Positions 10,526 through 22,300 of a stretch of 64,000 bases of DNA are shown one piece after another. Numbering within the stretch: position 1 is the first letter of the stretch; the number at the start of each line of letters is the position of its first letter. The stretch lies in the NCBI GenBank assembly GCA_013339765.2, contig CM023449.1, positions 222,217,992 through 222,281,991 on the forward strand, in the 5' to 3' direction. The stretch is from Haemaphysalis longicornis. Lineage: Eukaryota; Arthropoda; Arachnida; Ixodida; Ixodidae. The notes below the pieces were generated by a model. That model searched no databases. It saw only the letters and a list, made by a program, of their open reading frames with translations, and was not told the DNA's origin. A program made the translations under genes and the position numbers.

Positions 10526-11776
10526 CTATAGTACCTATCCTCAAGCACTTCGAATCCACGGAGGATGAAGCGCGGCTGCGAACGGCGCGTAAAAGCAGCA
10601 TAAGTCCGACACTTTAGTTGGCTGCCGCCGCGGATGTCGACGCAAGTGCACCCGCACCGTATCAATGACTTGATGTCTGGTAAGAGCCCTCTAATACGTG
10701 GTTGAGTGCAAAAACCGAATAATGTCTTGGGAGAAATGGTTGACGCATACACCTATTTAGCGCTGGCTTTCTCGTGTGCTAAATGTTTCACACTTAGCAA
10801 AACAACTCACGGCTGACGTTAGAGCGCGGCGGCTGGCTATCAACTGATCTGCGGCGGCTACTTTATACGCGCCTGGCGATAGGTAAATCGTACTGTTCTG
10901 CACTCTACAGCACTTGGCGTCGAGGTATTACTTTGCGTTCAGGGGACAACAGTTTTGAAATGATGCAGTTCCTGTTATAAACGAAGCACTGCGCTCACTT
11001 TGCAATCTTTGTGCCACGACCGCCACACACTCGCTCGTAGGTGTGCGCGGAGGCTGGGGTTAAAGTGTATACAAGGTTTGTAACACTCATTATTATCGAA
11101 TCACCCGTACACGCCTTGAACGGAAACACAAGGTCACGTCACGGCCCGCAGCCTGCCTCGCCGCCGTGAAGGCATGGAGAAGAAGAGGGGTGCCAGATCT
11201 GGGGGCAGTGCGCACAACGTCGCCTTGGCAACAGACGCTTGACCACAGATATGGTGGCGCACTCGCATGGTTGCCTGCATGCATTCCACGCCATTGAATA
11301 CCGGCTATAGGAGAACAACGTTCTGTCTTATTTGTGAACTGGTCCTTTATCGAGCGTACGCAAGAAGGAAGAACGATCATTATGGTCAGGAAGTTAGACC
11401 ACCCGATCTGGCGGTACTGGCGTACGTCACGACAATCACGCATCTCGGCCGAGAGATAGCCAATTAATCGGCTTGTAAATGCGGATATAATTTTGTTTAG
11501 CCTTTGAAACTACTTTGAGGGCTGTTTCATCCCGTATGCTATCATTTAAATGCTCCAACGCATGAATAAATAAAATACAAACAAGTTTTCTTTGGCCTAA
11601 TGAAAACAATTGTAGGGCGGCCCGGGTCGTCTGCATTTGTACTACCAAGTCGTAGCGAGCTCGAGGGGGCACTGAATGTCGCCGAAACTCCAGTACAGGA
11701 GTCATACAGTGTGCATGGCGGATTTTACTCTGCATATGTGAAGGAAAGCAAGAGGACTGAAGAAGTGTGAAATTGG

Positions 11777-11899
11777 TTTATTTGTAGTGATGTCAAACTA
11801 TAGTTTTAGTAGATACTCCCCGCAGTAAATTTCCAATTCTTATTACGCAGTAACGTCCTCATTCTTACAACGCTGCATATAACAAAAATTGCTTTTATT
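11777..11899 (-). promoter_or_regulatory. Candidate polyadenylation signals of the choline transporter gene
   Basis: On the minus strand AATAAA occurs at 11894-11899 and again at 11777-11782, about 360 and 480 nt beyond the stop codon. Either would give an ordinary 3' untranslated region. Position and hexamer are the only evidence. Confidence 0.35.
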
Positions 11900-12257
11900 T
11901 GCACGAACTCACAAGCAGCACTGACATGGTGCGTAGAACTAAAGCATTTTATGCATTGCAAGAAGAGACCGTTGTTACCATTACCTTTCGTATATCTGGC
12001 CAAACTAAAGATACGTCTCACACGCTGGAGAGTGCCCTAAGCACATCGGCTTCCAAAGGACCTCTTCCTCAACCAGAAATGTTTTAGACATATAAAAATT
12101 GCAATATTTAATCGCATCAAGGAGCATAATACTTGGCGACGCTTGCAAGACCGAAACCAGTCAAATATATATAAGCTATTTTCGATTGTTTCGACAGTTC
12201 GTTGGAGTAACCGTCACTCGGGTTGCCTTCACCTGCCTAATTCGAAACGGTGGTGCC

Positions 12258-13300
12258 TTAAGTCGATTTGGGCGTAGCAGTTTCTTTTGCCTTGCGTTTA
12301 CCCGCGCCAGCAGTCGTTCCGGAAATGTTACAGGGTGTTGTGAGGGTCGTTTTGCCATCTCCGGTCGCTGTTGTGCCCTGCGCACTCATTCTTCCCGAGG
12401 GCGTCACGGGTCCCGTGGACGTTGTACCCGTTGCAAGGCCGCTCACGTTGCGAGTCTTTGCGGGTTTTCTTTTGGCGCGAAACCAGGTGATGCTAGTGGA
12501 CTTGTCCAATGGTACCAATGCTTTGTCCTCTTCCTCGCTTGGCTTTTCTGCCACGGGCGTTCTCTCCGAAGCAGTCACAGCCCGAGATGACGTAGAACTG
12601 TGTCCGGCAGGGACTACCGATGCCGCGATAAGTTTAGTGCCGATGCCGCTTACCCGAACTTCTCTGTTCGCAGTGTTGGAGCTTTGGCCAGCGCCAAGTT
12701 GCTTTGGGGATGGTGTGGGAGTTGTGGGACCCGTGGGAGTTGTGGTCGCCTCTACCGACGATGGCAATTCTGCTCTGTTTTTGCGTCCTTTTGTATCTGT
12801 AGTAGGACTCAGGTTAAGCATTATAGTGGGTGTGGGCGCGTTTTCCGGCGTCGAAGTCCTTGTGTTCATCGCAGAAGTTCTGGCAGTTATGTTGCCTGAT
12901 GCTACCCCGTGCTTTGTTATACCCAGAGGGGTGCCTGGGGTCTGTGGGGTGAATCCGCTTCCTGGGGTGAGCGCAGCCGACAGTCGGTGGCCAACATTCG
13001 CTACGCTTTTTCTTGGGCTTTCAGCGGGCGCTGTTTTTGCGCCCATGTCGTCAGCATAAAAGGTGGCATAACCTAAGCAGTTCCACACATCCCAGTCAGG
13101 CGGCAACAGCCCGGTGTCGAAAGCGTAGCCAGTGAGAATGGATGTCACGGGTATCGCGACCAGGGTGATCAGCATACACAGTGTTCTGAAAGGAAACTGC
13201 TGTCCACGCTCACTGTCGTACAGGGGCAAGCGGATTAACACCGGGATCCCGACGTCTGGCGCGCCGCACAAAACTCGTGCCATAATACCTATCAAGAATC
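12258..13300 (-). CDS. SLC5A7: Choline transporter exon 10 with long Ser/Thr/Pro-rich C-terminal tail and stop
   Basis: Residues 436-782 and the stop. The first 75 residues complete the membrane core: GFLIGIMARV, LPLYDSERGQQFPFRTL, a last helix, and LLPPDWDVWNC, like the LPPK-DVF end of CHT. From about residue 512 the chain is predicted disordered. It is rich in Ser, Thr, Pro, Ala and Gly, with TP/SP sites, an acidic patch EEEDKALV and basic runs (KGRKNR, RAKRKPAKTR, GKRKAK). The tail has no internal stop, so the reading frame is maintained. In other CHTs the tail controls endocytosis; that use here is inference. Confidence 0.9.
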
Positions 13301-16300
13301 CTGGAAAGAAAGAAAACAATTACGATATGTCTACTGAATCCGCACGTGTTTTATATACAACGCCATCTTTTGTGCACGTCAGTGTTAATTTTTGGCATCC
13401 CCACTGATTGCACTTAAACAACGGACAGTCTGGAAACATAATACAGAAAGTTTTAGGTTACAGGGAACGTGTAATCACATTCACTACGAACAATAAAAGC
13501 CCACTGCTGAATCCTCAATTACCTTTCATTAGTTTCTAAATGTTGCACCCTTCAAGTCACGGCGGTTTGCTCTCGTGCGTCTAAAGCCTGGCATCAGCCA
13601 CTTATATACTTGTAGCTGCACTCAAGGCAACATTTCCCCTTCATTAATAGCTGAGCGAAAATACTTCTCCTATACCACTGCGATTGCGGGTTAATCAGTC
13701 CTAACGGAAATGGAATGAGCAGGGAAGCTTCAGGGACATTAACACGTATAAGATTGAGGATAAAATCGGGATGATGTTTTTATAGTTTTTTCTTGATGTC
13801 GTGAATCAGGGCAACATTAGAAATATACTAGTGGTTGTCTTAATTGTACTGTCAACTGGGCAACCACACACAATCAAAATTACTGCTATTATCTATTCCA
13901 GGACGACGTGATGGCAAAAGCGGAATGAGCGTTCTTCTGTGCTGGCCTGCAAATGACGGCGCTTCCCTACACGAATACATTTCAAACAAGAAAGCTATCC
14001 AGCGGGCCTTGACTAAGAAGTCCTCCCACCGGCCAGCTGCAATCACACCTTTCGCTCTGCACAATAAATGCTTTCATAATCATCATTCATTACTAGTACC
14101 GCGCTCCGCATCGCTTCTACATTACGTCGACGCCTCTCGGCGGGTGCCCTGGCTGCAAACCTTTCCCGTAAAAGATGAATTTAACCGGAGCATCGCCAGC
14201 CTGACGCCTTCCCGGTTTCTAGTAGGCGATACTGCTGTCGCCACTGCGCCTCCGATACGTCGGTGCCTCGGACACGTAAAGGTGTCATCAAAAGTAATTG
14301 GAACACAGTCTCGTAAAGTTACACGATTTGCTTCATGCGGAAACTGTCTTTCTGAATAAGTGTGCGTTTGAGGGCCGACCTTCATGCAGTGAATTTCTCT
14401 GCGAACTTCTCCCGGCGGTCGCCGCGGGGTTTGGCGCGCCGCTCCCACCCCAACCTCCATGCAACTTGATGCGGCGAACGCCGCCGACGAACCAGAATCT
14501 TCAATCAAGGTTGCCAGTTGTACAAACCAAAACAGCAAATGCGTAAATATAATCTTGCTGTCAATTTGTCTTCAACAAAACCTTACTAGGAAGTATTAAA
14601 ACTTGATTTAAACACCTGAAAAAATATTTATTTACGTATTTGTTTGTAGTACAAGCTTTTTTGAAGACTGGCTTTAAGTAAGTGCACAAACATGTCCAAA
14701 TTGCAACAATGGGTTAAACTGCTTGGGGGTGTTGCTTTTCTCTTGTTTTGCTTTGCGGATACTTTCAGTTTCACACGCTGAACTCCTCCATTTCGACTAC
14801 ACTTTTGCACACAGTGTTGCACTCCAAATGCAACTAACCGCCGCCGCCGTCTTCTTCTTCCTAAGAGTCTCCTCTCCATGCTCACTGTTCAAGACATGGA
14901 GGAAAGAAAAGGTGAGGAGAGGTCCTGACGTCACGTTCATGAAGGCACAGCCGCCATGGCATGAGCCCGTGAGCCCCGCACTTGTTCCCACTATCCTCTG
15001 CTGTTTCCGGTGGGATTTGACTAACATGGCGTCGCCCTGCCCTCCCGCTTCGCAGCGAAGACAGCTTCGTCGCTAGTTCCTCGGTGCGATGTCGTGTTCT
15101 AAGCTCTGGACTTCGCCTTCAATTTGCCCATTCTAACCTGCACCCAAAGTTTCAATCGAAAAACTGCCTTCGTTTTTGAGATAGAAGGACGATTTTTCAG
15201 CTCTTAAGCCTGGCAAAGTAGCGTTTGTCGTCGTCATAGCAACAGGCTTGCGCGAGCACGAGTGGCTACTGCAGTGTCTGTTCGTAGATGGCGCTAGGAA
15301 TCCAGGCACCCTAGAGTTCCTCTATATAGTCCCGCAGGGAGCTGTATAGAGGAACTCTATAGGCCGAACCGCATGGAGCGTTTTTTCACGCGATTCGCGA
15401 GCGTCGGCGTTGCGCGTGCGTTTTTTCGACGCCCGCGTCGACGATTCCGCGCCCGCGGCAGCGTCTGCCTTGGCTAGATTTGGACGCGCGTCGCACGCGG
15501 CAGTGGGGGGAACCTGGCGACTTGCGCCAATGGGGAGGCGCGCGCCTCATGGCGGCTGTTTCGAAGCGCTGGGGGCAGCCGGCTGGCTCCGCCGGGGACG
15601 TTTAGGCTCACCACACCAGCAGATATTGAATGGGCCCTTTCACTAGCGCCGCGGATGATGTTTTATAGTACCGTTTTCATCCACATTATAGGCTCCTTTA
15701 ACGCACAAGCAACTTCGTGCGTGCCTTGAGCGGCATTTTAGAGAGCGCTTAGATGCGGTCGCTCGAGCTCTCGACACCACTTCGCTACCGAAGCCGCCGC
15801 CATGTTGCCGCCGCCGGCGCGGCGCGCGCAGCGTGAGGGTGGCTCCGCGGCAGCGTCAGCGCGCCTGTGGCGTGGGCGGTGCGTTTTCGCGAGCAGAAAA
15901 CGCTCCACGCGGTTCACGCTTAAGGCACCCTAAGCGCGGAGAGCGTCGGGCACGAGTTGCAAACTACATGCGCGTGGACTACGTACGCTTTTTACGTTTG
16001 CGTACATGAACTGTGTACACTCGTGAAACTAAAGCTGTATAATCTCACTTCACGTGAATAAGTGGCTGCAGTGGTTTGGACGAAGCCTCACTGTTGCGTT
16101 CCGGGTTGCCGGTCGTACTCGCGGTTCAGAGGTAAGTATATTCGCCCATGCGCTATTTGTCGAGCAAAACGGAAGAACTACGGACTGCCTCACTTTGTTT
16201 TGTGTTCGTTCAGAATAGATTCCCAACTCAAACAAATCGCCGCAGAAAGTGGGTCGACGCTACCGAAGCTGCCAACGCGCACCTTCTCCCTAGCAGACCG

Positions 16301-19300
16301 ATAAGGATGGAAAACCACTGCGCGAATCGACGAGATATCGCCACAAGATAACGCACGATAACCGACCACCGATAACCGACCACGCCACTTATTAACCATC
16401 GGATGTTGCTTTCGGAGGAACATTAGACCACAAAGGATATGGCAGTAAAAGAAACGCTGCGAAATCAGCTGTAGTACACAGATTGCAGACGACGACGACG
16501 CCCCAGCGGCTGCCGCGCTGTGCTGCCAACGTAGCGAGGAAGCCACAGTGCAAGCGCCGTAAAAAAATGTCCGTGGCATTTTGCCACGTTTAGGCACCGC
16601 AGCCGTAAGAAACTAGGCAACACTGTCTATGGGCTCAAAAGAAATTACGTCATTTCCTCCACACTTTTCGCAGTGCATTTGGGATGCCAGGGGCCTCTCC
16701 TGAGTATTCTTTCCTCCATGGTCCAAGAGATACAACTGCACCCAGAAAAGTTGCGAACGGAGCGTCTGCTCTTTTGGCTGCCGAGTGCGCAGGCGCTGTG
16801 TACAGACAGGAAGTACAAAGCTGTGATTGGCTGCCGCTTCAAAATGCAGTTTGCCTCTTCCGGTCGCGTTCGCCGCCGCGCGTTCGACATCTAGCCAATC
16901 TAGATCGCGTAGGTCGCTGTGGAACAGCCGTATTTACTACGCCGGTGGCGGAGCGTCCGCCGCAGGGTGCCGTTCGCCGCTTTTCGATGCAAAGCATCTC
17001 TTAGTCGAGGCTCCGTCGTCTGGGGTCCGGCTTCCACAGCTCTCCATCTCTCCACAACAGCTGTGATAGTGGCGCTCTCTCTCCCCTCCTTCTCTCCACA
17101 CCACTTGTGCGATAGCGCGCGTGCTGCTCCTGCTCTCCCCCTCTCCACCAACTGTGCGCGCTGCTCCTCCTCTCCACTTCAGATAACCAGGTCCGCACCG
17201 CTCCTCCCTTCAGTTGCTGCTTTCTGTCGAGACAACGCTGCGCCATCCGATCAGCTGACAATGGACGCCAACGATTCTGTCAGTGAACTGGCTGTGACGC
17301 CTTCAACTAGCGCCAGCCAGCACACTGTCAGAACCGCGAGCACCTCCGAAGAAGAGGCTGCACAGAGGAGAGCTCGCGACGCCGAACGTAACCGTCAGCG
17401 TCGAGCAGCGGATTCCTCGCTTCGAGAACGAGAAGCCGCTTTGAAACGCCAGCGGCGAGTAGCGGATCCAGATGGCGTTCGGCAACTTGACAACGCTTCG
17501 GAATGCCAGCGTCGAACAGCGGATTCCTCACTTCGAGAACGAGAAGCCGCAAAACTTTGCCCACTGCTCGATAAATAAAGAAGACATTTAATACGCTACT
17601 ACACGTGTCTTTACTCTAACGACCAATTTACACGCTACTACTCCACGGCTTTGCATCCCCTCAGGGTTCCCACGTGGGAAGATGGTGTAATTTTTTTCGC
17701 CGACATTTCGCTGCATGGAGGTCGGCCTTTAAGGTATCACCTCTAATCGGGAAGGCTTCCTGTAAAGTGTTAATGGCTCATAAAGCCAGAGCGAAATATT
17801 GTGGGACATTCACAAAGCCTTGTTCAATTAACTTTTTATGGATGCTGTACAAACCTGCTGAATGAACCAAACTAATATTACGCTGGGGTGTTCTTGAGCA
17901 CGGTATTTCACGATTTAGCGTCCTTAGTGACTTCGCTGAAGGCGCATTTGAGAACGTCCTTGGGTAGTGTCGAGAATACCTTAGCATCATACTTGTGAAT
18001 CACGTTATCAATCTAACCTTTGGTGAATCCCGGAAGCCTCTGCATTGACACTTGCCCGGGATTTCCACATTAAAGGCACAGTGAAGGCAAACTACAAGTT
18101 ACTTTAGATCGATAGATTGGCTCCCTGAGGACATGAATATACCACCCTTGCATGTAGATTTTAGAAAATGAGTGAAATTGTGAAAACTTGAATGCAGCTG
18201 CCACCGACACCGGCTTTACCATGCAGCGTACACAGGAATGGGTTAAAATAGCGTGAAAAATATTTTGACAATGTGCATTCACATGTTTATAAAAAACTTC
18301 AGTGGAAGTTTTCGTAGTGACATGTTTGAATGTCGAAGAAACAAAGATTCGAAGAATATGATGAGAGTCCAGCCCATACATCAGGCGGCGGTACTAAGCG
18401 CCAACAGCTAGTTTTGGTATTGGTGCAATGGCTGGTGCAATACTCGACCAGATAATTTTGTGAGCCTCATTCTGTGTGCATAAACCATTTCATTGTGAGC
18501 CCCTGCGTAAAACAATTATTTTAGCAACCGTCAGTATATTTAACTGGGCGCAACGTCTGGTGTAGTCGCCTCTTCCTTGGCTTTCCCAGGGTGCCGCTAG
18601 TCGTTCACCGCACGCCCGCAGAAAAACGGTTCGTTCGACACCAACATTCACACGGTGACGCGATCAAAAAAGGATAATGTGCTTTTCTTCAATACAGCGT
18701 CGATACGGATCACGCTTTTCATGATAAACATTTCCCACACAGTGGCCCGGAGCAGAAGGGACGCGGTAGTTCAGAGAAGCACGACTGGTCTGACCGAGAG
18801 TTGAGAAGCCGCTTTATATGTGGTAGCCTTGTATTCAGTTGTTTTTATACCTTTATACCTAACAACTGTCTTGCTTGCTCATGGTCACGGGAACAGCGGC
18901 TGTGGCAGCCTCTTTTCGCGCTGTTGAATCACTGCCAGGGAAACGGGGAAGCAAAATGCGTGTTTAATTAGCGATTTCTCAGCAATTGGAGCACCCGTCG
19001 GAACCAAATCAACGCTTTAATTGCTATGGAAACGTCAGTCTTTCACTTGAGATGAGCTGGCTGGTTTCCTTGTTTCCGGTTAGGTATACAGCACGGTTCA
19101 TATGCACCTAACTGGTTTGTGGTGCTTCAGCTTACGGCTAGAGTTTCAGATGCCAGAATGCATGTAGAATTAACCAATAAATCTACTGTAAACAGCAGGG
19201 CGAGAGAAGGCGGCTGGGTCAGAGTGCAGCGCACAGAGACGTGGGAATTCCTTGAGGACGTGGGAACTCGCCGTGTGGTATACGCTATACCCCACTTACC

Positions 19301-22300
19301 TAAAACAGCTCCATAGGCGTTGCTGTAGCGTTGCAGAAAAAATAGGGCGATAAATTGTGGAAACAGCAGCACGTAGCAAAGCTCCGAAGACTGCGTCCAA
19401 AGCGCGAACACTGAGTTTGTAGACAGGGCTATGACAGTGGCCACAGCGCCCAACAGCAACACAGCACAGCGCAATACGATGGCCCGCTCGCTGTCTGAAG
19501 CCTAGAAAGACAGCGCCAGGCACAAAGGCTTAGTTCAATAATTCATTTTAAACACAGTAAGTATTTTAACTGCAGGCGCTACAATTCCCCAAGCATTTAG
19601 CGGAATCTGAGCTAAAATGGGCCGATATGTTGGGTACCTTGTGGACAATCCACAGACCGACATGTCCTCCCTTTCGGGCAGAAATTGGTTTATGAAATTT
19701 ATCATTCCTTTGAAATCAAATTCCTGATGAATGCATTCCCTGGGTACGCGGAATCGAATTTTTTCTAAGAAAATCAGTGCTGAAGTGTTCTGTCAAGTTG
19801 CTGCTGTACAAAAGTGTTTTACTGCGGTTCCTGGTATTGTTGCGGAAGGAGGACCCCATCGCGAAATTTTATTGAGGCCAGTATTGAGTGTACCGGCGGA
19901 AACTTCATACAAAGCATCGTTCAAGGCACAATTGTTTGTAATATATATGTTCGCCGTGCGCCTATAGCACTTTGCTATTCCAACAGCAAGAGCTGTCGGG
20001 TATGTTCCGGAATTGCTGAACTTTGCTCTTTTGACGTCTTGCGATGTAAATCAATATCTGCAGCTTGAAGTGCAATCAGCTCTTGTCTTACGAGGTACCG
20101 GGTGACAACGTTTGATGTCAAAACGTGATGTTAAGCCTAACGTCCAATGTTAGGCTTAAATTTCGGTAACCTTAATGTTGATGTTACCTTTAGCTAACCT
20201 TAACATGCAAATCAACGTCGTACAAAGTTTTAGAGACACGTACGTAGTAGCTTTACGTACGTAGAGCTTTTACGGATGGGGAGTACGCAGGCGAAGAATC
20301 CAAATGGTCACCGTCAGTCTCAACGACATCCGTGAGATTCGGATTTTTACGTTGCTTCCGGCGCCCTGCCATCCCGCTTCGCAGCCGTAAAAGCTTCGTC
20401 GCTAATTACTAGACGCGATATCGTGTTCTACGCTGTTGATATCGCCTTTCGTTTGCCCATTCATACCCTCACTCAAAGCTTCAATCGAAAAACAGCGTTT
20501 GGTTTTCAGATAGAAGGGCGATTTTTCAGGTGTGAAGCCCATAGAGTTTCTTAGCATTTATACTGAGAGGAAACTGCGCCTGGTAATCCATGTCGTCGTG
20601 GTTCTTCATGGGAATACCCCCGCTATTGGCTTGGGGTTGGCATGACGATTGGATTCTGAAGCGGTTTTTGAAATTTGCTTTGTTCACTATGCAGTAATAC
20701 GTCTATGAGCTACGAGGAAGCCCAAATCCTTAGGACTCTGCGGTAGCCGTGTTCGGTGAAACTGCGGGCAGTGCGTGATCGTACCTCACGTTGGTCATGC
20801 CGCAGTCGAAGGACGTATTACTCAGAGGGTAATATGCCGCAGCGAAATTTGACGCTACGAAAACAAAAAACAAAACGTACTCCGACGAAGAAACGATACG
20901 ACAGACACATGCGACTGCATCAGTCCTATCTTGTCATCGTCCACAACTGTTCAACGCCACGTATTTGACGCGATAGCATCATTAGGCTCATTTTGCGATT
21001 TCCCCGTGGCTCCTAGGCGTCCGTTACCAGCCGGGTTCATCAGGCGTCCACGGGAATGCGTCACCACTGTCACCCATGAGCCAGGACTGAGGCAGCCAGA
21101 TTCGAGGACTCCGCTGTATGTTTGATGTGGTGCAATGGTGACAGAAGTTTCGAAAGGAGGGACATGATAATACGTCGGATACGAAGTAAAGAACACGCGT
21201 TTTCAGCAGGTGCCATGCCTGCACGGTGAAGTTTGTTCAATGCCCAATCGGGTGGTAGTATGCCTGGAAGACACGGTCCACAACTTGCGGCATCACACCA
21301 AAGCGTGTTTAAACCAGAAGATAAAAAAACAAATTTCCGGTAATTCATGCACCGAAGCTACACGTAGGGTATGAGGCGCGCCGTAGCGGACGTATACGAA
21401 AGAATTTGTATCACTTTAGGAGCTTTAACACGCGCCGAAATTTCGACAAATTGATATTTGTTTTCTGCTTCCATCAGGAAACCGGACGCTGCGGCCGGGA
21501 ATTGAACTCGCGTACTTTGGATCAGTAGCTCAACGCTTTACCTACTGATCCACCTCGGCGTGTTTTGAAGACAATTTCCTCAAACAAGATGGCGAATCTC
21601 CATTTTGCGGTATGCGGCATGCAAAATAGCAAGAAGAGCAGTGCGGAAAGAGAATTCCGGCAGGGGAAACAGACGGGGAGTTCCGGCCTTCCCCTGTGGT
21701 GGTCATGAAAAAGCAAGAGGGTAGACTGCCGACCAGAAGCTGCCGTTCCACTATTGAGTGCGCGACCATTGTTTCCCAGCAATGACCTAAAAGACAGCAG
21801 CAAGGGAAACGACCACATGTAACAGCACCCCAACAACCGACCGCGTTCCAGAATGTTACATGGGCGGACCGACGAAGCTCCAGCCAAGCTCCGGCCAGCC
21901 AGCCCCCTCCCGAACAACTCGTCGAACCTGTCAGACTGTTCACGTTTTGCCAACTTGACTTCCGTTGGAACGGACTCATGTTTTTGAACAGATTCGGTTT
22001 CGCTATTAGGTAGTGGTGTGGTATATGTTTTTATTCGTCTTCCATCTCCTCGTGCTTGCTCTTGCCCCCGGCCCCATTAAGTGCATCGATTAGCAGTTTT
22101 TTTTTTTCATGTTCCGGTGTACAGTCTCATCATTCTCCCGTCCGAAACGCTGGCGATCGTTAGGAGCCTGTATTCCATCAAATCTGGCGTCCGCGACAGG
22201 ACTCTTCATTAACGTTAACAACCCGAAGAGTTAACGCCACCAACAGGAGGGATTGGAGAGTGTGAGACGTGACATGGATCTTGAGAAACTACTCACGCCT

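Larger units (their letters stand above)
9013..11720. repeat. Right part of dispersed repeat copy R1, split by the LINE
   Basis: Continues the match to 31610-33060. Examples are the GAACTCAGTAGCCG / GAACTAAGTGGCCG segment and TTAGACCACCCGA-CTGGCG. It carries a hAT-like MITE at 9267-9622. R1 has about 1 kb (10300-11280) that R2 lacks, which includes a segment repeated in inverse orientation at 50 kb. It ends close to the downstream flank of the choline transporter gene. No gene seen. Confidence 0.6.

Noticed and set aside
12268..13059. 263-codon plus-strand open frame
   Set aside because: Antisense to exon 10 of the transporter; its hydrophobic composition mirrors the Ser/Thr/Pro-rich tail.
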